Source of the DNA: UBA4656 sp002405525 | GTDB taxonomy: Bacteria > Pseudomonadota > Gammaproteobacteria > Xanthomonadales > Ahniellaceae | Assembly: GCA_036723735.1 (NCBI GenBank) | Contig: DAIMGT010000099.1 | Location: forward strand, 1-8,947 | Direction: 5' to 3' | DNA: 8,947 bases | Shown: positions 5,405-8,947 of the stretch, in pieces | Numbering within the stretch: the stretch's first letter is position 1 | Layout: every line of letters starts with the position of its first letter | Position numbers and translations under genes: made by a program | The notes under the pieces: generated by a model | What the model was told of the DNA's origin: nothing | What the model saw: the letters and a program-made list of their open reading frames with translations, nothing else | Database searches by the model: none

Positions 5405-5779
5405 ATGCACCACAGCCGACTCGCCGGATTCATCATCGATTGCCGCACCGACGACCTGCCGGCCGCGACCGGTTTCTGGTCGGCGGCACTGGGACTGCCC
5501 GCGCTCGGACCGGATGGGCCGGACTACGAACGGCTGGACGCGTCGGCCCACGGCCTGTCGATCGAGGTCCAGCGCGTCGAGCACGACAGCCGCGTCCACC
5601 TCGACCTCGAGACGGACGACGTGGACGCCGAGGCGCGGCGCCTGGAGGCACTCGGCGCGCGGCGCGTGCGGCGGGTGCGCACATGGTGGGTGATGGAGGC
5701 CCCGACCGGGCAGCGCTTCTGCATCGTCAAGGCCAAGCGCCCGCTGGCCGGCCTGCCCGGCACCACGCGCTGGCCCTGA
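5405..5779 (+). CDS. VOC-superfamily (glyoxalase/bleomycin-resistance-like) protein
   Basis: A 124-residue single-domain protein laid out like the Glyoxalase_6-type VOC group. It begins L-A-G-F-I-I-D-C-R-T-D-D-L-P-A-A-T-G-F-W (6-25), then L-G-L-P near 29. The second half reads V-H-L-D-L-E-T-D-D-V-D-A-E (64-76), L-E-A-L-G-A-R-R-V (80-88) and P-T-G-Q-R-F-C-I-V (100-108). The more usual ending is D-P-E-G-N-x-F-C. VOC proteins often bind a divalent metal and act as lyases, dioxygenases or drug-binding proteins; nothing here picks one. It converges with the LysR gene, the stops being about 16 bp apart inside a shared hairpin. Confidence 0.88.
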   Translation: MHHSRLAGFIIDCRTDDLPAATGFWSAALGLPALGPDGPDYERLDASAHGLSIEVQRVEHDSRVHLDLETDDVDAEARRLEALGARRVRRVRTWWVMEAPTGQRFCIVKAKRPLAGLPGTTRWP

Positions 5780-5800
5780 GCGGCGTGGCGCTCGCTCAGG
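5775..5800. terminator. possible bidirectional hairpin at convergent gene ends
   Basis: Eight-base perfect arms, CCTGAGCG at 5775-5782 and CGCTCAGG at 5793-5800, enclose a 10-base loop. The stop codons of both the VOC gene (TGA 5777-5779) and the LysR gene (5796-5798) lie inside the arms. There is no T-tract on either side, so termination is only suggested by the position. Confidence 0.4.
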
Positions 5801-6716
5801 TGAACATCGCGCGCCGCACCGGGTCGGCGAAGTAGCGCTGCACGTAGTCGGCGAACACCCGGACGCGCAGCGGCAGTTGCCGGCGCTGCGGCCACACCAG
5901 CCACAACGGCGCCGCGGCCAGCGACTCGCCGGCGCACACCCGGCGCAGGCTGCCGGCGGCGAGGTCGGCGTGGATCACGTACAGCGGCAGGCGCGCGATG
6001 CCGGCGCCGAGCAGCGCGAGGCGCCGGATCGCGGCAAAAGAGTTCACACGCAGCGGGCCATCCACCGGCACGCTGACCACGCCGTCCGCGCGGTCGAACA
6101 GCCAATGCTGCGCGTCACCGAAGTGCGCGTTGACGATGCACGGTGCGCCAGCCAGGTCTTCGGCGCACCGCGGCGGCGCCATGCGTGCGAGCAGCGACGG
6201 TGCGGCGACCAGGACTTCGCGCGACACGCCGAGCGGCCGGGCGACCAGCCAGTCCTCCAGCGTCGCGGCCTGGCGGATCGCGAGGTCGTAGCCCTCGGCG
6301 ACGAGGTCGCGGCGCACGATCGACAGATCGAGGTCGATGCGGACGTCCGGGTAGCGCTCGCGGAAGCCGTGCGCGATCTCCGCGACCAGCGCCTCGCCCA
6401 GCGACAGCGGCGCGGTCAGGCGCAGGGTGCCGCGGACCGTGGCGTCGTGCAGGGACACCGCGCGCTGGGCGTCGGCCAAGCGCTCGCCGAAGTCGCGCAC
6501 GTGTTCGAGGTAGGTGCGCCCGCTGTCGGTCAGTTCGATCCGGCGCGTGGTGCGGTGGAGCAACTGGGTGCCGAGTTCGCGTTCGAGCCGCGCCACCTGC
6601 TTGCTGACGAACGCCTTGGAGCAGCCCAGCCGGTCGGCGGCGCGGGTGAAGGAGCGCAGCTCGGCCACCGCCGCGAACGCCAGAGCCCGCCCCATCTGCT
6701 GACCCATTGTTTCCAT
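5796..6716 (-). CDS. LysR-type transcriptional regulator
   Basis: A 306-residue protein of normal LysR length. The N-terminal winged helix-turn-helix spans about residues 10-68, with S-F-T-R-A-A-D-R-L-G-C-S-K-A-F-V-S-K-Q-V-A-R-L-E and then T-T-R-R-I-E-L-T-D-S-G. The effector domain starts V-R-G-T-L-R-L-T-A-P, a wording common in the CrgA-like subgroup, and continues with Y-D-L-A-I-R. It is divergent from the SDR gene, the classic layout in which a LysR protein controls its neighbour and itself from one shared region. ATG 6716 gives the usual M-G-R-A-L-A-F lead-in; in-frame ATGs at 6707 and 6695 are possible. The predicted promoter would leave almost no leader before 6716. The inducer is unknown. 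Confidence 0.95.
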   Translation of the reverse strand: METMGQQMGRALAFAAVAELRSFTRAADRLGCSKAFVSKQVARLERELGTQLLHRTTRRIELTDSGRTYLEHVRDFGERLADAQRAVSLHDATVRGTLRLTAPLSLGEALVAEIAHGFRERYPDVRIDLDLSIVRRDLVAEGYDLAIRQAATLEDWLVARPLGVSREVLVAAPSLLARMAPPRCAEDLAGAPCIVNAHFGDAQHWLFDRADGVVSVPVDGPLRVNSFAAIRRLALLGAGIARLPLYVIHADLAAGSLRRVCAGESLAAAPLWLVWPQRRQLPLRVRVFADYVQRYFADPVRRAMFT

Positions 6717-6724
6717 AGGTGCAC

Positions 6725-6753
6725 ATTAAGTCGTCGAGCGGAGGGTTTATCAA
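6725..6753 (-). promoter_or_regulatory. predicted promoter of the LysR gene
   Basis: On the minus strand TTGATA (plus 6748-6753) matches the -35 consensus at 5 of 6 positions. After exactly 17 bases comes CTTAAT (plus 6725-6730), with 4 of 6 for -10. Transcription would begin near 6718, two bases before ATG 6716, suggesting a leaderless message or use of the ATG at 6707. Confidence 0.5.
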
Positions 6754-6755
6754 CC

Positions 6756-6780
6756 ATGTACAGCACTTCACACTGCACAT
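6756..6780. promoter_or_regulatory. candidate LysR operator dyad
   Basis: ATGTACAG at 6756-6763 and CTGCACAT at 6773-6780 form an inverted repeat matching at 7 of 8 positions across a 9-base spacer. It sits just upstream of the lysR -35 box, where LysR proteins usually bind. TGCACAT recurs at 6720-6726, beside the lysR start. A second, perfect dyad, CGACA-TTT-TGTCG, lies at 6783-6795. No SDR promoter is clear beyond TTCACA at 6767-6772 (5 of 6 for -35), inside the dyad, without a good -10 box. Confidence 0.5.
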
Positions 6781-6799
6781 CTCGACATTTTGTCGTCCA

Positions 6800-6815
6800 A
6801 TGGGAACACTCCCAT
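6800..6815 (+). promoter_or_regulatory. palindrome over the SDR ribosome-binding site and start
   Basis: ATGGGA at 6800-6805 and TCCCAT at 6810-6815 are perfect 6-base arms around a 4-base loop (ACAC). The GGGA at 6802-6805 is the only Shine-Dalgarno-like sequence for ATG 6814, eight bases upstream. The right arm contains the first two bases of that ATG, so the hairpin would hide both. Confidence 0.45.
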
Positions 6816-7413
6816 GCGCATTCTTCTGGTCGGCGCCCACGGCACCCTGGGCCGCGCGGTCGCGGCCGAACTCTCCGCCCGGCACCAGGTCATCCGCGCC
6901 GGCCGCACCGACAGCGATCTCCGTCTCGACCTCACGGACCCTGACAGCGTGCAGCGCGCGCTGGACAGCGCCGGCCCGCTGGACGCGATCGTCAGCGGTG
7001 CCGGCAATGTCCACTTCGGACCGCTGACGGAGATGACGGACGCGCTGTACGGCATCGGCCTGCGCGACAGACTTGTGTGCCAGGTCAACCTGGTGCTGGC
7101 CGGCCGCGCGGTGCTGGCCGATGGCGGCTCGTTCACCCTGGTCAGCGGCGTGCTTGCCGACGAACCGATCCGGAACGGCTCGTCGGCCAGCATGGTCAAC
7201 GGCGCGCTGGAGGCGTTGGTGCGCGCGGCCGCGGTGGAACTGCCGCGCGGCCTGCGCATCGACGCGGTGAGTCCGGGCGTGCTGCAGGAATCGATGCCGG
7301 GCTACGCGCCATACGGCCGCGGCTTTGAACCGGTGCCGGGGGCGCGCGCCGCGCTTGCGTTCAGTCGCAGCGTCGAAGGCGCCGACACCGGCAAGATCTA
7401 TCGCGTCCACTGA
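6814..7413 (+). CDS. short SDR-fold NAD(P)-binding protein lacking the YxxxK site
   Basis: A 199-residue protein, shorter than the 250 residues of classical SDRs. The Rossmann start M-R-I-L-L-V-G7-A-H-G10-T-L-G13 gives G-x-x-G-x-x-G. A-G-R31-T after strand 2 suggests NADP(H). S61-G-A-G stands for the usual N-N-A-G, and S111 in T-L-V-S-G fits the catalytic Ser. At the place of Y-x-x-x-K the sequence is A125-S-M-V-N129 before G-A-L-E, so both catalytic Tyr and Lys are missing. V-S-P-G-V (152-156) matches the SDR P-G motif. It may be an altered oxidoreductase or a binding protein. I chose ATG 6814 because MRILLVG opens the first strand; TTG 6790 is the alternative. It is divergent from the LysR gene and 17 bp before the decarboxylase gene. 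Confidence 0.88.
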   Translation: MRILLVGAHGTLGRAVAAELSARHQVIRAGRTDSDLRLDLTDPDSVQRALDSAGPLDAIVSGAGNVHFGPLTEMTDALYGIGLRDRLVCQVNLVLAGRAVLADGGSFTLVSGVLADEPIRNGSSASMVNGALEALVRAAAVELPRGLRIDAVSPGVLQESMPGYAPYGRGFEPVPGARAALAFSRSVEGADTGKIYRVH

Positions 7414-7430
7414 GCATCCACGAGCCCGCC

Positions 7431-8795
7431 ATGGAACCGCACGCCCACGAGTACGACCCCGCGCTGGCCGTCGCGCACGCGACCGCAAGGGCCTTCGTCG
7501 AGCAGTTGCCGACGCGCGCCGCCGCGTCGGTGGCCTCCGCGCCGGCACCCGTGCCGCTGCCGCCCGGCATCGGCGCCGAGGCGGCGCTGGCCTGGTTCCA
7601 GTCACGCTGGGCGCACGGGCTGTCGGCCTCGCCGGGCCCGCGCTATTGGGGTTTCGTGACCGGCGGCGCCACGCCCGCCGCGCTGGCCGCCGACTGGCTG
7701 GCCGCCGCCTACGATCAGAACGCCTCCAACGATGTCGGCTCGTTGGCCACCGCGATGGAACGCGAGGCGCTGGGCTGGCTGCGCGAAATGTTCGGGCTGC
7801 CGGCGGCGTTCGACGGCGCGCTGGTCAGCGGGGCGACCGCCGCCAACACGGTGGCGCTCGCCGCCGCGCGACAGGCGGTGCTGGCGCGCCAGGGCGTCGA
7901 CGTCGCCGCCGAAGGGCTGGCGGGCGCGCCGCCGATCACCGTGCTCGCCGGTGCCGCGCACGCCAGCATCGACAAAGCGCTCGCCATCCTCGGCATCGGG
8001 CGCAGCGCGCTGCTGCGCCTGCCGCTGGAGCCGGAATCGACCCGACTCGACCCCACCGCGCTCGGCGCGGCGTTGTCGGGGCTGTGCGGCGCTCCAGCGA
8101 TCGTGGTCGCCAGCGCGGGCGAAGTGAACACCGGATCGATCGACGACCTGCGTGCGATCGCCGAGCTGTGCCGTCGCCACCCAGCGTGGCTGCACATCGA
8201 TGGCGCGTTCGGATTGTTCGCCGCGCTGCTGCCCGACGGTGCGCAGCGGCTCGACGGCATCGACGCGGCCGACTCGATCGCCACCGACCTGCACAAATGG
8301 CTCAACGTGCCGTACGACGCGGGCCTGGTGTTCACCCGCGATGCCTCACTGGCGCGCGCGGTGTTTCGCGCCTCGTCGGCCTATCTCGGCGAGCACGGCG
8401 ACCCGCTGCACGGCACGCCCGAGAACTCCCGGCGCCTGCGCGCGCTGCCGGCCTGGATGACCCTGGCCGCCTACGGCCGCGACGGCGTGGCCGGCTGGGT
8501 CGCGCGCGACTGCGCGCTGGCGCGGCGATTCGCGGCCGGGCTGGCAACGATCCCCGGGGTCGAAGTGCTGCACCCGGTCGACCTCAACGTGGTGACCTTC
8601 GCCCTGCGCGAGGGGGACGCCGCGCGACGCGACCGCGTGCTGGCCGGCCTCGCCGCCGACGGCCGCGTGTTCCTCACGCCCACCGTGCTGTTCGGCCGCC
8701 CCGCGCTGCGCGGCGCGCTCGCCAACTGGTCGACGCGCGACGGCGACGTCGAGTTGGCGTTGTCGGCGCTGCGCGAGGTGCTCGCGGCGAGCTAG
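7431..8795 (+). CDS. group II PLP-dependent amino acid decarboxylase
   Basis: A 454-residue protein of the aromatic-L-amino-acid/glutamate decarboxylase fold family (Pfam pyridoxal_deC type). The PLP lysine is K289 in T-D-L-H-K-W-L-N-V-P-Y. D257 in H-I-D-G-A-F-G pairs with the pyridine nitrogen, and H177 in A-A-H-A-S-I-D-K-A stacks on the ring. S133-G-A-T-A-A-N-T is the phosphate-binding loop. An upstream N-x-S-N-D region at 97-101 and F-R-A-S-S-A-Y318-L-G also fit; that Tyr could be the loop residue needed for decarboxylation. Substrate choice cannot be read, though aromatic amino acids are common for this group. The start has only a weak GAG upstream. It follows the SDR gene by 17 bp and is probably co-transcribed under LysR control. 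Confidence 0.9.
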   Translation: MEPHAHEYDPALAVAHATARAFVEQLPTRAAASVASAPAPVPLPPGIGAEAALAWFQSRWAHGLSASPGPRYWGFVTGGATPAALAADWLAAAYDQNASNDVGSLATAMEREALGWLREMFGLPAAFDGALVSGATAANTVALAAARQAVLARQGVDVAAEGLAGAPPITVLAGAAHASIDKALAILGIGRSALLRLPLEPESTRLDPTALGAALSGLCGAPAIVVASAGEVNTGSIDDLRAIAELCRRHPAWLHIDGAFGLFAALLPDGAQRLDGIDAADSIATDLHKWLNVPYDAGLVFTRDASLARAVFRASSAYLGEHGDPLHGTPENSRRLRALPAWMTLAAYGRDGVAGWVARDCALARRFAAGLATIPGVEVLHPVDLNVVTFALREGDAARRDRVLAGLAADGRVFLTPTVLFGRPALRGALANWSTRDGDVELALSALREVLAAS

Positions 8796-8810
8796 CCGCC
8801 GCGCGCTGCG

Positions 8811-8947
8811 CTACTCGAATCCCCAGCAGAACAGCGTGTCCAGCCCCGGCGGTGCGGCGACCTCGCCCTGGCAGATCAGGTCGCCGGTCGACGAGCGCAG
8901 GCGCAGGATCGGGCGGTCGAACAGGTACTGGAAGCGTGGGCCGTTGC
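8811..8947 (-). CDS. C-terminal end of an unidentified protein (partial)
   Basis: On the minus strand an open frame enters from the right edge and stops at TAG (plus 8811-8813), leaving 44 readable residues. They include F-Q-Y-L-F-D-R-P-I-L-R-L-R-S-S-T-G-D-L-I-C-Q-G and end L-F-C-W-G-F-E. Codon third positions are almost all G or C, as in the neighbours. I do not recognise the family. It converges with the decarboxylase gene, with 15 bp between the stops. Confidence 0.6.
   Translation of the reverse strand, partial: NGPRFQYLFDRPILRLRSSTGDLICQGEVAAPPGLDTLFCWGFE

Noticed and set aside
6115..7605. 496-codon minus-strand open frame across the LysR, SDR and decarboxylase genes
   Set aside because: Arg/Ala-rich shadow crossing three well-supported genes and their control region.
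8784..8799. Small inverted repeat GCGGC...GCCGC at the decarboxylase stop
   Set aside because: Only a 5-bp stem in very GC-rich DNA with no T-tract; too weak to call a terminator.

Overview
This is a GC-rich window (about 70% G+C, strong G/C bias at third codon positions) of ordinary chromosomal layout. It most resembles a gammaproteobacterium of the Xanthomonadaceae/Lysobacteraceae (Lysobacter, Luteimonas or a relative). That placement is an inference from base composition, the style of the REP repeats and the best-remembered protein relatives; no marker gene proves it. I see no rRNA, tRNA or CRISPR array.

Left part (1-1493). The window opens on the last 23 codons of an IS3-family transposase and the probable right end of that element. 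About 39 bp later comes dusB (tRNA-dihydrouridine synthase B). After dusB, a 365-bp stretch without a convincing gene holds four REP-type palindromes, one forward and three reversed, two of them in a 42-bp tandem repeat.

Lipid block (1494-3826). Two genes overlap by ATGA. They encode relatives of E. coli YnbA (CDP-alcohol phosphatidyltransferase family) and YnbB (a CdsA paralogue). A PlsC-type lysophosphatidate acyltransferase follows on the same strand. Together they could make a private three-step route: lysophosphatidate to phosphatidate, then CDP-diacylglycerol, then an unknown phospholipid. The YnbA-like protein has Asn in place of two of the four canonical catalytic/metal Asp residues. 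This block is the best candidate in the window for undescribed biology.

Minus-strand block (5295-3840). Genes for an NTF2/SnoaL-like protein, a thioredoxin-fold redoxin (CNHC) and a GNAT acetyltransferase probably form one transcript. A small VOC (glyoxalase-like) gene is divergent from it at 5405-5779.

Regulated block (5796-8795). A LysR-type regulator on the minus strand is divergent from an SDR-like gene, which is followed 17 bp later by a group II PLP-dependent decarboxylase. The 97-bp divergent region is AT-richer than its surroundings and holds a good lysR promoter, a 25-bp dyad suited to a LysR operator, and a palindrome over the SDR ribosome-binding site and start. The SDR lacks the catalytic Tyr and Lys. 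The window ends in the C-terminus of an unidentified minus-strand gene.
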